The notes: generated by a model from the sequence alone, not told the origin. 64,000 nucleotides of DNA from an uncultured Blautia sp. (GCA_900553515.1 USDN01000006.1:5531-69530); one strand, 5' to 3'; numbered from the stretch's first letter, positions 43,037 to 51,748 are shown. Made by a program: numbers and translations.

Positions 43037-43756
43037 ATGGCTGACAATTATTTCCAGGTGGACAGGATCAATGTAAAATACGGGGATATTCAGGTATTGT
43101 GGGATGTGAGCTTTGAAGCGGCAAAAGGCGAGATCATTGCACTGGTAGGAAGTAATGGAGCCGGAAAAAGTACGTCGGTAAAAGCGGCAAGCGGACTGGT
43201 AAAAACCTGTGGCGGAAGAATCGTATTTGACGGACAGGAAGTGACCGGCGGTAACTGCAGAAGCTTTATTGATCATGGTATTATCCTCTGTCCGGAAGGA
43301 AGACAGCTTTTTCCGCAGATGACGGTACTGGAGAATCTTGAAATGGGAGCCTGCAGCAAAGAGGCGGAAGCAAAGAAAAAGGATACCATAGAAAAAATAT
43401 ATACATGGTTTCCCAAATTAAAGGAGAGAGCGAAACAGATGGCAGGTACACTTTCCGGAGGAGAACAGCAGATGGTTGCTTTTTCCAGAGGAATGATGGG
43501 ACTTCCCAAGCTGCTTCTGATGGACGAACCGTCTCTGGGACTTGCGCCTACGATTGTAGACGATATTTTCCGGATTGCAAAGAGAGTATCGCAGGAATCC
43601 GGACTTACGATCGTTCTGGTAGAGCAGGACGTAAGAAAAGCGCTGAAGATTGCAAACAGGGGATATGTACTGGAGAATGGTGTGATCAATATTCAGGGAA
43701 CCGCTCAGGAACTGCTGAATAATGAAGAGGTAAAAAAAGCTTATCTGGGTATCTGA
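43037..43756 (+). CDS. livF: ABC ATP-binding protein, LivF-like
   Basis: A 239-residue ATPase pairing with the LivG-like subunit. Walker A GSNGAGKST, signature LSGGEQQMVAFSRGMMG, Walker B LLLMDEPSLGLAP and switch region VLVEQDV are all complete. The start at 43037 (MADNYFQVDRI) has AAAGGAGG about ten bases upstream and begins one base after the livG stop. Confidence 0.9.
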   Translation: MADNYFQVDRINVKYGDIQVLWDVSFEAAKGEIIALVGSNGAGKSTSVKAASGLVKTCGGRIVFDGQEVTGGNCRSFIDHGIILCPEGRQLFPQMTVLENLEMGACSKEAEAKKKDTIEKIYTWFPKLKERAKQMAGTLSGGEQQMVAFSRGMMGLPKLLLMDEPSLGLAPTIVDDIFRIAKRVSQESGLTIVLVEQDVRKALKIANRGYVLENGVINIQGTAQELLNNEEVKKAYLGI

Positions 43757-43818
43757 TAACTTTATTATGTATTTTCACCGGAGAAACCGGGAAAAATAAA
43801 AGAATGGAGGGTTTTTTT

Positions 43819-45081
43819 ATGAAGAAAAAGGTAGTAGCACTGACAATGGCAGCGACAATGATGGCGTCTTCACTGGGGCTTGGCGGAGTAACGGCATATG
43901 CGGCAGAGGATCCGATTGTAATCGGCGCAGTGTATCCGATGACAGGAGACCTTGCAGACTCCGGAAAAACCATGCAGCAGGGAATTGATATGGCTGTAGA
44001 GGAGATCAACGAAGAGGGCGGCGTTGACGGACAGGAAGTAAAGGTGATTTATGGCGATTCCAAGGGTGATTCTGCCGCAGGTATGACCGAGGCGGAAAGA
44101 CTGATTACACAGGAGAACGTAGACGTTCTGATCGGCTGCTATCAGTCAGGAGTAACTGTAACGGTTGCGCAGATCGCAGAGCAGTACGGCGTTCCGCTTA
44201 TTACTGCAAACGCAACATCTGACGCGCTTACTTCCAACGGTTATAAGTACTTTTTCAGGCTGGCTCCTACAAATATGATGTTTGTCCGTGATATGATTGA
44301 TTTCATCAAAGAGACATCAGAGAAGGACAGTAATGTTGCCGGAAAATCCGTGGCTGTTTTTACAGATAACTCCGAGGTTGGACAGCAGACCTGCGAGTGG
44401 GCGAAATACTGGGCAGAGGAAAACGGTATCGAGTATCTGGGAGAAATCCTTTATACATCAGGAGCAGCGGATCTTTCTTCGGAAGTTCTTCAGCTGAAAT
44501 CCATGGAAGCAGATGTGGTAATCGCAGACAGCTATGTATCCGATGCGATCCTGTTCACAAAGACACTGAATGAGCAGGGATATAAACCGAACATGGTAAT
44601 CTGTAAAGGAAACGGATTTACAGAGGCTGCATATCTGGAAGGTGTTGGCTCTCTTGCAAATGGTATTGTAGTGGCAACAGAGTTTGTCGTAGGCTCCAAG
44701 GGTCAGGAAGTAACTGATAAGTATCTGGAAAAATACGGCGAGGATATGAACGGACACTCTGCTGAGGCATATACAACAGCGTGGGTTCTTATTGATGCGT
44801 TTAAGAATATCAAAGCAGCAGGCGAAAAGGTTGAAAGAGATACTATCAGGGACGAGCTGGAAGCTATCAAAATTGACAAATCTTTCTCTAATGGAAAGGA
44901 AATCATTCTTCCTTATGATACCATCGCATTTGAAGAGGACGAATTTAACGGAAGTCCGTATCTGAATCAGAACCTGTCAGCAACACTGACTGTTACTCAG
45001 ATTCAGGGAGAAAAATATGTTCCGATCTGGCCGGATGATATTGCAGCAGAGAAACTGGTTTATCCGGCAGAATATAAGTGA
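43819..45081 (+). CDS. Substrate-binding protein of the Liv-type importer
   Basis: A 420-residue type I periplasmic-binding fold protein (PIVIGAVYPMTGDLADSGKTMQQGIDMAVEEIN; LIGCYQSGVTVTVAQIAEQYGVPLI). The N-terminal signal peptide ends at AYA-AE. There is no lipobox cysteine: the position after GLGG is Val. In a Gram-positive cell this would leave the protein unanchored unless it binds another wall or membrane partner. The start at 43819 follows GGAGG at the usual distance; an ATG five codons earlier overlaps that ribosome site. It lies 62 bases after livF and before a terminator, closing the operon. Confidence 0.85.
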   Translation: MKKKVVALTMAATMMASSLGLGGVTAYAAEDPIVIGAVYPMTGDLADSGKTMQQGIDMAVEEINEEGGVDGQEVKVIYGDSKGDSAAGMTEAERLITQENVDVLIGCYQSGVTVTVAQIAEQYGVPLITANATSDALTSNGYKYFFRLAPTNMMFVRDMIDFIKETSEKDSNVAGKSVAVFTDNSEVGQQTCEWAKYWAEENGIEYLGEILYTSGAADLSSEVLQLKSMEADVVIADSYVSDAILFTKTLNEQGYKPNMVICKGNGFTEAAYLEGVGSLANGIVVATEFVVGSKGQEVTDKYLEKYGEDMNGHSAEAYTTAWVLIDAFKNIKAAGEKVERDTIRDELEAIKIDKSFSNGKEIILPYDTIAFEEDEFNGSPYLNQNLSATLTVTQIQGEKYVPIWPDDIAAEKLVYPAEYK

Positions 45082-45110
45082 TTGTATTTAAGTAATAAAA
45101 ATGAACATGA

Positions 45111-45157
45111 AAGCGGAACCGTGCAGCAGGAACCTGTGACGGTTCCGCTTGTTTTTT
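45111..45157 (+). terminator. Terminator after the Liv operon
   Basis: Stem AAGCGGAACCGT with ACGGTTCCGCTT (12 base pairs), followed by GTTTTTT. Confidence 0.88.
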
Positions 45158-45191
45158 GAGAAATCCAGTACATTTTATGTGGTAAAACCTG

Positions 45192-45220
45192 TTGATTTTA
45201 GAAAATGAATAAGGTAAAAT
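45192..45220 (+). promoter_or_regulatory. Promoter of the LacI-family gene at 45248
   Basis: TTGATT (45192-45197), 17 bases, TAAAAT (45215-45220); AAAGGATG ribosome site and start follow at once. Confidence 0.65.
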
Positions 45221-45247
45221 TTAGTAAAATGCAAAAAGGATGAGTAT

Positions 45248-46267
45248 ATGAAAAACGGAAAGTATGGCATTTCAGACGTGGCAGAAATGCTGGGAGTTTC
45301 AAAATCAACTGTTTCCCGTGTGATTAACGGTAATGCAGGTGTAGGACCGGAACTGCGCAAAAAAGTTATGGATTTTGTTGAAGAGATAGGATATCAGCCA
45401 AATACCATTGCTCAGAGCTTAAGTAAGGGACATATGAATATTGTTGCATTGATATTGGGAGATATACGAAATCCATTTTATGCAGAGCTTACCTTTAGAA
45501 TCCAGCAGATACTGAATGATAATGGGTACATGGTAATGACTCTTAACAGTGAATATAATATAGAACGGGAACTGGAATTTCTGAAGGTTACAGAGCAGTT
45601 TAATTTTGCAGGACTGATTCTGATAACTGCTCAGGAAGAAAAAATTGAGGAAAAACTGAATACAATGCACATTCCCAAGGTTCTGGTAAACCGCATTCTT
45701 CCCTCATATGCGGGGGATTCAGTGCTGATCGATAACTTTCAGGCGGGATATCAGGCTGTGATGCATCTGATTGAATTAGGACACAGACATATTGGATTTA
45801 TTAAAGGTCCCGGGGTTTCTTCGGCATCCAGTCAGCGCTTTGCGGGATATAAACAGGCGATTCTCAATTATGGGCTGCCTTTTGATGAACATTTTGTGAT
45901 GGAAAGTGATCTGAAGATGGATACAGGAAGAACGCTTGCCGGGGAATTTCTGAATATGGATAAGCGCCCGACTGCCATGGTGGTGGTAAATGATATGACG
46001 GCGATCGGCCTGATGGACGGATGCAGATCTGCCGGTGTGAGGATTCCGGAGGATCTTTCGATTGTCAGCTTTGATAATGTTCCGATGGCGGCGATGTATG
46101 GAATAGAACTGACAACCATAGACCAGCATGTAGACGAGATGGGCGAAAAAGCCGCGCTGCTGATGCTGAAACAGCTGAAAAACAAAAAGACAAAGCCGGA
46201 ACGCATTATTATGGAGCCAACACTTATTATAAGAAAAACAACATGTAGGTATATAGAGAATGAATGA
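45248..46267 (+). CDS. LacI-family transcriptional regulator
   Basis: A 339-residue repressor with an N-terminal LacI helix-turn-helix (ISDVAEMLGVSKSTVSRVINGN), hinge helix near residue 50 (NTIAQSLSKG) and a type I periplasmic-binding-like sensor domain (VALILGDIRNPFYAEL; TAMVVVNDMTAIGLMDG). It lies directly after the Liv operon, separated by a terminator. It probably controls the divergent catabolic and transport operons through the AGAAAACG-type palindromes at 39.36-39.59 kb. The inducer is expected to be the imported acid or sugar acid. Confidence 0.85.
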   Translation: MKNGKYGISDVAEMLGVSKSTVSRVINGNAGVGPELRKKVMDFVEEIGYQPNTIAQSLSKGHMNIVALILGDIRNPFYAELTFRIQQILNDNGYMVMTLNSEYNIERELEFLKVTEQFNFAGLILITAQEEKIEEKLNTMHIPKVLVNRILPSYAGDSVLIDNFQAGYQAVMHLIELGHRHIGFIKGPGVSSASSQRFAGYKQAILNYGLPFDEHFVMESDLKMDTGRTLAGEFLNMDKRPTAMVVVNDMTAIGLMDGCRSAGVRIPEDLSIVSFDNVPMAAMYGIELTTIDQHVDEMGEKAALLMLKQLKNKKTKPERIIMEPTLIIRKTTCRYIENE

Positions 46268-46360
46268 CAGCAAACTTTGGCTTCGGTCAGAAACTGAAAA
46301 AAGGTATTAACCAATTGCATTTTTTGTACTTTCGAAAACCGATGGGGAAAATTTAGTAGG

Positions 46361-47428
46361 TTATAATTTCAATGCCAGATAAAGCACTACGGCATCTCGA
46401 AAGCAACGGGGATTGTAGCCGCACCGCTGATGAATCTGGTTCAGCTGGTATTGCAGAGTGTTTTTGTGAAGGAATGTTTTTTCGCAGGTTTCCTTTAAGG
46501 ACATGTTGCATTGAAAATATGTTTCCAGAAGCTTTATATCTTTGTCTGAAAGAGAGCCGATGGTCTTGGAAAGATACGTTCTTTTGTTTTTCTGGTCAGC
46601 AGATGAGAGGATCAGCTCCAGCGTAAGGTCTTCAAATTCTCCATAAAAAACACACTTATGACGAAGACTTTTTAAAACAGTCTCTGATTCTTCGGAGGAT
46701 TCAGAAATCCGAAGCAGAGGAACGGCAGAGCCCACTGCTGCCAGTATAGAACCATTGGCGTTTTCTGTAAAAGTTTTTAAAATATGTTTTCTGGATATAA
46801 AAACAGAATGCTCCAGCACAGCCAGATACTGGTTGGGATACATAAAGGAATGAAGAGAAATATCCAGTTTTTGAAAGATCTGATGGATGTCAGATTCTGT
46901 GGAGTATCCGGGCTTACTGCTGACATCCAGACGGATCAGATGGTAAAGACTGTTTTCTTTTAAGTTCCATCGGGAAAGATTTTCAGCCAGATAGTCCGGA
47001 TGAATGTATTCCTGCTCAATCAGACTCTTTAAAATATAGTTTTTTTTCGCTTCCTCTGTTCGATTAAAAGCATCCAGTTCTTTTTCGCGGATCAGCAGAT
47101 GAGTGATTTTTTCGGCCAGATGCGCATATTTCCGGACTTCGTCCGGGTTGCCGGTAATTCCAATTACTGCAATTATTTCATGATTATGATAAATGGGAAG
47201 ATTGACGCCCTTCTGGGTTCCGGTAAAACGATTGTTTTCTGTAACCTCAATTGTTTTGCCACTGACTGCAGCCTGTCTTGCGATTTCATGAAAACAGCCG
47301 ATCCGATTTTGATCTGTACTGGCAAAGATTCTTCCGGAACATTCTATGAAATTTACATTTTGTCCGCAGAGGTCTTTGACAGTGTCTACGATTTGCTGGG
47401 CAAGAGCTTTATTTATATAAGGATTCAT
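46361..47428 (-). CDS. CdaR-type sugar-diacid/glycerate regulator
   Basis: A 355-residue regulator. The N-terminal 130 residues match the Diacid_rec sensor domain (NKALAQQIVDTVKDLCGQNVNFIECSGRIFASTDQNRIGCFHE). The C-terminal 60 residues match the PucR/CdaR helix-turn-helix (TYFQCNMSLKETCEKTFLHKNTLQYQLNQIHQRCG). CdaR activates genes for glucarate, galactarate and glycerate use in response to glycerate. The next gene upstream in the same direction is a glycerate kinase, which supports that role. AGGAGG precedes the start. Confidence 0.87.
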   Translation of the reverse strand: MNPYINKALAQQIVDTVKDLCGQNVNFIECSGRIFASTDQNRIGCFHEIARQAAVSGKTIEVTENNRFTGTQKGVNLPIYHNHEIIAVIGITGNPDEVRKYAHLAEKITHLLIREKELDAFNRTEEAKKNYILKSLIEQEYIHPDYLAENLSRWNLKENSLYHLIRLDVSSKPGYSTESDIHQIFQKLDISLHSFMYPNQYLAVLEHSVFISRKHILKTFTENANGSILAAVGSAVPLLRISESSEESETVLKSLRHKCVFYGEFEDLTLELILSSADQKNKRTYLSKTIGSLSDKDIKLLETYFQCNMSLKETCEKTFLHKNTLQYQLNQIHQRCGYNPRCFRDAVVLYLALKL

Positions 47429-47486
47429 GATTCCTCCTGTAATCTGTAATATTTCTTCTATTATATCATGTTACAGGCACAGAAAG

Positions 47487-47519
47487 AAATCCCCCAAAGG
47501 AAATCTTTAGGGGATTTTT
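47487..47519 (-). terminator. Terminator after the glycerate kinase gene
   Basis: On the minus strand, AAATCCCCTAAAG pairs with CTTTGGGGGATTT and is followed by CTTTCT. It sits six bases after the stop of the gene ending at 47525 and before the CdaR gene. Confidence 0.65.
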
Positions 47520-47524
47520 GCTGT

Positions 47525-48646
47525 TCAGAAAAGCCGGAAAACCTGTTCTGCACAGGCTGTCATATTAGATCTGGCAGTCTGGGGATCCATGGCTTCCTCA
47601 AGAGTTGATATTCCTCTGATAATAGGAAAGAAAGCATCAATGCCGGCATTATTGCAGGCGTTGGCTTCTTTTGTCACACTTCCTGCAAAAGCGATAGTTC
47701 TGGCACCATATTTTTTTCCAAGCCGTGCAACGCCTACAGGAGCTTTTCCCATGGCGGTCTGGTGATCTAACCGTCCTTCTCCGGTTACTACAATATCGGC
47801 ATTTCTGATTTCATTTTCAAGATGTATGGCATCCAGAAGGAGCTGTACGCCGGGGGTGAGAACTCCATTCAGGTAACTTAAAAATGCGAACCCAAGACCT
47901 CCGGCAGCGCCAGCCCCTTCTGCAAGAGAGTGATCCATCCCAATGGCATCAGCGGTGACGGCGGCATAGTTAGCCATACCTGCGTCAAGTAAGGGAGCCA
48001 TTTCCGGAGTAACCCCTTTCTGAGGACCGTAAATGTAGGTGGCGCCATTAGGACCACATAGAGGATTGGTCACATCGCAGGCAATCTGGAAATGACACTG
48101 AGAGAGAAGCTCCATTTTGTCTGACATTTTTACAGAGGATATTTTCTCCAGTGCCTGTCCTCCATCTCCGGCATCTTCCCCGTTTTTATCCAGAAAAGAA
48201 AAACCAAGGGCTTTCAGCATACCGATACCACCATCATTTGTGGCGCTTCCGCCAATGCCAATGATAAAATTGCGGATTCCGCTGTTAATGGCGTGAAGAA
48301 TCATTTCACCCACTCCGTATGTAGTGGCTTCCTGAGGGGTGGAGTGATCTGATAACGTGATTCCGGCAGCAGAGGCCATTTCCATAACAGCTGTGTTGGT
48401 TGTTTCCAGATAACCGTAATATGCTCTGACCGGATCGCCCATAGGACCGGTGACAGTCAGATCAATCCGTTTTCCGTTCATTCCTTCGATCAGGGCATCG
48501 GTAGTTCCTTCTCCGCCGTCTGCCAGCGGTTTTACAATGACGCTGGCTTCAGGATGAGCTGCAAGTATACCAGCCTTTACTGCCATACCGGCTTCCATGG
48601 AAGTTATACTACCTTTAAAAGAATCTACTGCTACAACAACTTTCAT
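47525..48646 (-). CDS. Glycerate kinase (GarK/GlxK family)
   Basis: A 373-residue class I glycerate kinase that phosphorylates D-glycerate at C2 with ATP. Landmarks are VVVAVDSFKGSITSMEAG at the start, PLADGGEGTTDAL, GIGGSATNDGGIGML and VTGEGRLDHQTAMGKAPVGVA. The start at 48646 (MKVVVA) has AGGAGG seven bases upstream; a TTG two codons earlier is rejected. Together with the CdaR regulator it forms a small glycerate or sugar-diacid module, possibly the last step for products of the neighbouring locus. Confidence 0.92.
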   Translation of the reverse strand: MKVVVAVDSFKGSITSMEAGMAVKAGILAAHPEASVIVKPLADGGEGTTDALIEGMNGKRIDLTVTGPMGDPVRAYYGYLETTNTAVMEMASAAGITLSDHSTPQEATTYGVGEMILHAINSGIRNFIIGIGGSATNDGGIGMLKALGFSFLDKNGEDAGDGGQALEKISSVKMSDKMELLSQCHFQIACDVTNPLCGPNGATYIYGPQKGVTPEMAPLLDAGMANYAAVTADAIGMDHSLAEGAGAAGGLGFAFLSYLNGVLTPGVQLLLDAIHLENEIRNADIVVTGEGRLDHQTAMGKAPVGVARLGKKYGARTIAFAGSVTKEANACNNAGIDAFFPIIRGISTLEEAMDPQTARSNMTACAEQVFRLF

Positions 48647-48780
48647 AAACAAACCTCCTGCTAAAAAAATTAAGATCTCATCTATACCTGTATTTTATCA
48701 CGGGAAAAACGGGCATGATATGTTGTACAGGACAAAATATATAATAAATTTTAAGTTTTTTTGGTATAGATACCAAGTTC

Positions 48781-48810
48781 TTGGATTATGGGAAGAAATT
48801 GTGCTATAAT
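48781..48810 (+). promoter_or_regulatory. Promoter of the ArsC/Spx-like gene
   Basis: TTGGAT (48781-48786), 18 bases, TATAAT (48805-48810) with TGC before it (extended -10). A 16-base palindrome with TTGGTAT/ATACCAA arms (48761-48776) lies five bases upstream and could be an operator. Confidence 0.65.
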
Positions 48811-48863
48811 GGCAGAAAATAAGCCGGAATGCAGAAGTGTTCCCGGAAAAAAGGAGGACAACA

Positions 48864-49214
48864 ATGAAAGTTCTTGTTTACAGAAAATGCAGTACCTGTC
48901 AGAAGGCCTTGAAATGGCTGGAAGCTCATGAAATTGTTTTTGAGGAACGGGCTATAGTAGATGAAAATCCCTCTTATGAAGAATTGAAAGAATGGTATGA
49001 AAAAAGCGGGCTGCCTTTGAAAAGATTTTTTAATACCAGTGGAAATCTATATAAACAGATGAATCTGAAAGATAAATTAAAGGACATGTCTGAAGAGGAG
49101 CAGCTGAAACTTCTTGCCGCGGACGGAATGCTTGTAAAACGTCCGCTTGTTGTGGCTGAGGAATTTGTTCTGACAGGCTTCAAAGAAAAAGAATGGGAAG
49201 AAAAAATGCTCTGA
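48864..49214 (+). CDS. ArsC/Spx-family thioredoxin-fold protein
   Basis: A 116-residue protein of the arsenate reductase/Spx superfamily. It begins MKVLVYRKCSTCQKALKWLE with a CxxC pair (Cys9, Cys12), then NPSYEELKEWYEKSGLPLKRFFNTSGNLYK, and near the end LVKRPLVVAEEFVLTGF, where the RP is the usual ArsC pattern. Members reduce arsenate or act as regulators (Spx, MgsR); with no arsenic genes nearby, the YffB-like branch of unknown role is most likely. AAAGGAGG precedes the start, seven bases away. It appears monocistronic. Confidence 0.82.
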   Translation: MKVLVYRKCSTCQKALKWLEAHEIVFEERAIVDENPSYEELKEWYEKSGLPLKRFFNTSGNLYKQMNLKDKLKDMSEEEQLKLLAADGMLVKRPLVVAEEFVLTGFKEKEWEEKML

Positions 49215-49258
49215 GTTTAATACTTTAATATTGTACCGTAAAAAATACTTCTGGAATA

Positions 49259-49287
49259 TTGTATTTTTCCGCAGGATTGTGTATGAT
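49259..49287 (+). promoter_or_regulatory. Promoter of the citrate synthase gene
   Basis: TTGTAT (49259-49264), 17 bases, TATGAT (49282-49287) preceded by TGTG. It lies 50 bases before the start at 49337. Confidence 0.7.
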
Positions 49288-49336
49288 AGTAGACAATCAT
49301 AATAGATCTGAGGGAAAGAGAAACGGAGGGATACAT

Positions 49337-50830
49337 ATGTCAGATCATGAAATGATCAACCTGGATGAAATGGGAAGTATGAAGATGAGTATGGAGGCGC
49401 TTCAGGAAGAGCTTTTGAATAATCATCGTATTGATCCCAATCTTTATATTGAATATGACGTAAAACGAGGTCTCAGGGATTCAGCCGGCAAGGGTGTGCT
49501 TACAGGGCTGACGGAAATTTCTGATGTCACGGCGTATGATCTGATCAACGGAAGAAAAATTCCGGCAGAAGGAAGACTGTATTACCAGGGATACAATATT
49601 TATGATCTGGTAGCAGGAATGGAAGGGCGTAAGTTTGGCTTTGAGGAAACGATCTTTCTGCTGCTTTTCGGGCGCTTGCCGTCAGAGAAGGATATGGAGA
49701 TGTTTAAGGGTGTGATGGCAAACTTTGAATCTCTGTCCGGCCGTTTTGTCCGGGATGTTGTTATGAAGGCATCTAATGCGGATATTATGAATTCCATGCA
49801 GAGATGTATCCTTACACTTTATACTTATGATTCCAGACCGGAGGATACTTCAGCAGAAAATGTTTTGCGCCAGTGTATAGAATTAATTGCGAAGCTGCCG
49901 CTGATCGCTGTTTATTCTTATCATTCTTACCGTCATTTCCGGAAGGATGAGACACTTTTTATCCGAAATCCACAGAAAGGGCTTTCCCTGGCAGAGAATA
50001 TTCTTCTGATGCTCCGTCCGGACAGTGTTTATACAGAACTGGAGGCGAAGGTTCTGGATATTGCCCTGATCCTTCATGCAGAGCATGGAGGCGGAAACAA
50101 TTCCACCTTTACAACTCACGTGGTAACGTCATCGGGAACAGATACATATTCCTCTGTGGCTGCGTCTATTGGATCTCTGAAAGGACCACGGCATGGCGGC
50201 GCTAATTTGAAGGTGCAGGATATGTTTGAGGATATCAAAGCCCATGTAAAGAACTGGTCAGACGAGGCAGAAGTGGAGGCATATCTCCGTAAGATCCTAA
50301 ATAAAGAAGCTTTTGACCGTTCCGGTCTGATCTATGGTATGGGTCATGCAGTTTATACTTTGTCAGATCCCCGTGAAGTGATTCTGAAAAAATTTGCACG
50401 GGAACTGGCAGAAGAAAAAGGTATGATGGAAGAGTTTGCTCTCTATGAGCTGGTAGAAAGACTTGCTGGCCGCCTTGTAATGGAACAGCGTCGTCTTTTC
50501 AAAAATGTCTGTGCAAATGTGGATTTCTACAGCGGATTTGTTTACACGATGCTTGGAATCCCGAAAGAACTATTCACACCGATTTTTGCCATTGCACGTA
50601 TTCCGGGCTGGAGTGCCCATCGTCTGGAGGAAATCCTGAATGCGAATAAGATTATCCGTCCGGCTTATAAATATGTAGGAAAACATGCTGATTTCATTCC
50701 GATGCCAAAGAGAGATACAGGTGTCGATACAGTAGAGGCGCTGGAGGAACAGACAGTTTTGCAAGAGCCGGTTAAAGATACATCCGGATCGGAGATCCAG
50801 GCGGATGCAGAATCATCTTCCAAAGAATGA
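49337..50830 (+). CDS. Citrate/2-methylcitrate synthase
   Basis: A 497-residue citrate synthase family enzyme condensing oxaloacetate with acetyl-CoA (or propionyl-CoA). Active-site elements are visible: His regions LILHAEHGGGNNSTFTTHV and GPRHGGANLKVQDM, GMGHAVYTLSDPR, and the Asp in NVDFYSGFVYTMLGIP. It is longer than the usual 370-430 residues because of an N-terminal extension of about 60 residues and a Glu/Ser-rich tail. The start at 49337 (MSDHEMINL) follows GGAGGG. No other TCA-cycle gene is nearby; in these anaerobes the enzyme supplies 2-oxoglutarate for glutamate. Confidence 0.88.
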   Translation: MSDHEMINLDEMGSMKMSMEALQEELLNNHRIDPNLYIEYDVKRGLRDSAGKGVLTGLTEISDVTAYDLINGRKIPAEGRLYYQGYNIYDLVAGMEGRKFGFEETIFLLLFGRLPSEKDMEMFKGVMANFESLSGRFVRDVVMKASNADIMNSMQRCILTLYTYDSRPEDTSAENVLRQCIELIAKLPLIAVYSYHSYRHFRKDETLFIRNPQKGLSLAENILLMLRPDSVYTELEAKVLDIALILHAEHGGGNNSTFTTHVVTSSGTDTYSSVAASIGSLKGPRHGGANLKVQDMFEDIKAHVKNWSDEAEVEAYLRKILNKEAFDRSGLIYGMGHAVYTLSDPREVILKKFARELAEEKGMMEEFALYELVERLAGRLVMEQRRLFKNVCANVDFYSGFVYTMLGIPKELFTPIFAIARIPGWSAHRLEEILNANKIIRPAYKYVGKHADFIPMPKRDTGVDTVEALEEQTVLQEPVKDTSGSEIQADAESSSKE

Positions 50831-50836
50831 TTGGCA

Positions 50837-50865
50837 TTGCGGATCCGTTAGAGTTCTGTTATACT
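50837..50865 (+). promoter_or_regulatory. Promoter of the mntP leader
   Basis: TTGCGG (50837-50842), 17 bases, TATACT (50860-50865) with TGT before it (extended -10). Transcription should begin near 50871, at the 5' end of the riboswitch. Confidence 0.65.
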
Positions 50866-50870
50866 GATTA

Positions 50871-51020
50871 AAAATAAGGGAGTAGTCAGTATCATTGAAA
50901 GATCTTTGAAGAAAACTTCGGATATAAGATGATATGGTGAGGTCAACATTCTGGAGTACATCCTGGCTTCACCTGAAATGACGAGACTTATCTGCGCTAT
51001 GCGGAAAGTCTCGTTTTTTA
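50871..51020 (+). promoter_or_regulatory. Probable yybP-ykoY manganese riboswitch with terminator
   Basis: The leader opens with AATAAGGGAGTAGTC, the conserved 5' start of yybP-ykoY RNAs. A GGTGAGGTCAACA / GGCTTCACC helix (50936-50973) and CTGAAATGACGAGACTT follow. The last part forms a terminator: ACGAGACTT (50991-50999) pairs with AAGTCTCGT (51006-51014), followed by TTTTTT. The gene it precedes encodes an MntP-type manganese exporter, the classic partner. Manganese should stabilise the aptamer and allow read-through. A covariance-model search was not possible here. Confidence 0.75.
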
Positions 51021-51113
51021 TTTACAGGAAAGCGGTACATTCTGTACGAACTTTTCTGGTGAATAAAAAACGCTCCGTGAGGATGCGGCCAGATGCATAT
51101 GCAGGCATCTGTA
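51020..51113 (+). ncRNA. Structured RNA-like element, copy 2 (same family as 13760-13855)
   Basis: Hairpin 1 pairs 51020-51032 with 51051-51064, with one bulge and G-U pairs. Hairpin 2 is CGCTCC-GTGA-GGATGCG (51071-51087), a GNRA loop. Hairpin 3 pairs CAGATGC (51090-51096) with GCATCTG (51105-51111). Compared with copy 1, the AAAAACGCTCCGT and GGATGCGGCCAGA blocks are identical, while the outer stem 1 and all of stem 3 differ but still pair. It lies between the riboswitch terminator and the mntP ribosome site, inside the mntP leader. Confidence 0.55.
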
Positions 51114-51138
51114 AAGAGATACTACAGGAGGAAAAGAA

Positions 51139-51696
51139 ATGGGATTATGGGAATTGTTTGTGATTGCAGTTGGTTTGTCGATGGATGCCTTTTCTGTGGC
51201 AGTCTGCAAGGGGCTTTCTGTCTGTCAGATAAAGAAAAAACAGGTAGTGACAGTTGGGATGTATTTTGGGATTTTTCAGGGAGTGATGCCTTTGATCGGA
51301 TATCTTCTTGGAACCGGATTTCAGGAGACGATCCAGAGTATCGACCACTGGATCGCTTTTATCCTTTTGTCCCTGATCGGTATTAACATGATCCGTGAAT
51401 CAAGAGGAGAAGCAGAAAGTCTGGATGCCCGTTTTGACTTTAAGGCTATGCTTCCCCTGGCTGTTGCGACCAGTATTGATGCACTGGCAGTAGGTGTGAC
51501 CTTTGCTTTCCTTAAGGTGGATATTATACCGGCAGTATGTTTTATCGGAATTGTAACCTTTGTGCTTTCCTGTATCGGAGTTTTTATAGGAAATCGTTTT
51601 GGCTGCAAATATAAGTCAAAAGCAGAACTTGCAGGTGGAATCGTATTGATCGTTATGGGGATAAAAATTTTGCTGGAACATACGATTCTGGCATAA
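51139..51696 (+). CDS. mntP: Manganese efflux pump MntP
   Basis: A 185-residue membrane protein with six spans in two homologous halves. Each half carries the metal-binding pattern: LSMDAFSVAVCKG (first) and ATSIDALAVGVTFA (second). It exports Mn2+ to prevent toxicity. CAGGAGG lies about nine bases before the start. Regulation is expected through the riboswitch at 50871-51020; the structured element between that and the start could add a further layer. Confidence 0.92.
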   Translation: MGLWELFVIAVGLSMDAFSVAVCKGLSVCQIKKKQVVTVGMYFGIFQGVMPLIGYLLGTGFQETIQSIDHWIAFILLSLIGINMIRESRGEAESLDARFDFKAMLPLAVATSIDALAVGVTFAFLKVDIIPAVCFIGIVTFVLSCIGVFIGNRFGCKYKSKAELAGGIVLIVMGIKILLEHTILA

Positions 51697-51748
51697 GATT
51701 ACAGGCACAGCTGACAGGCGGTATATAGAAAACCAGATCCGTATCAGA

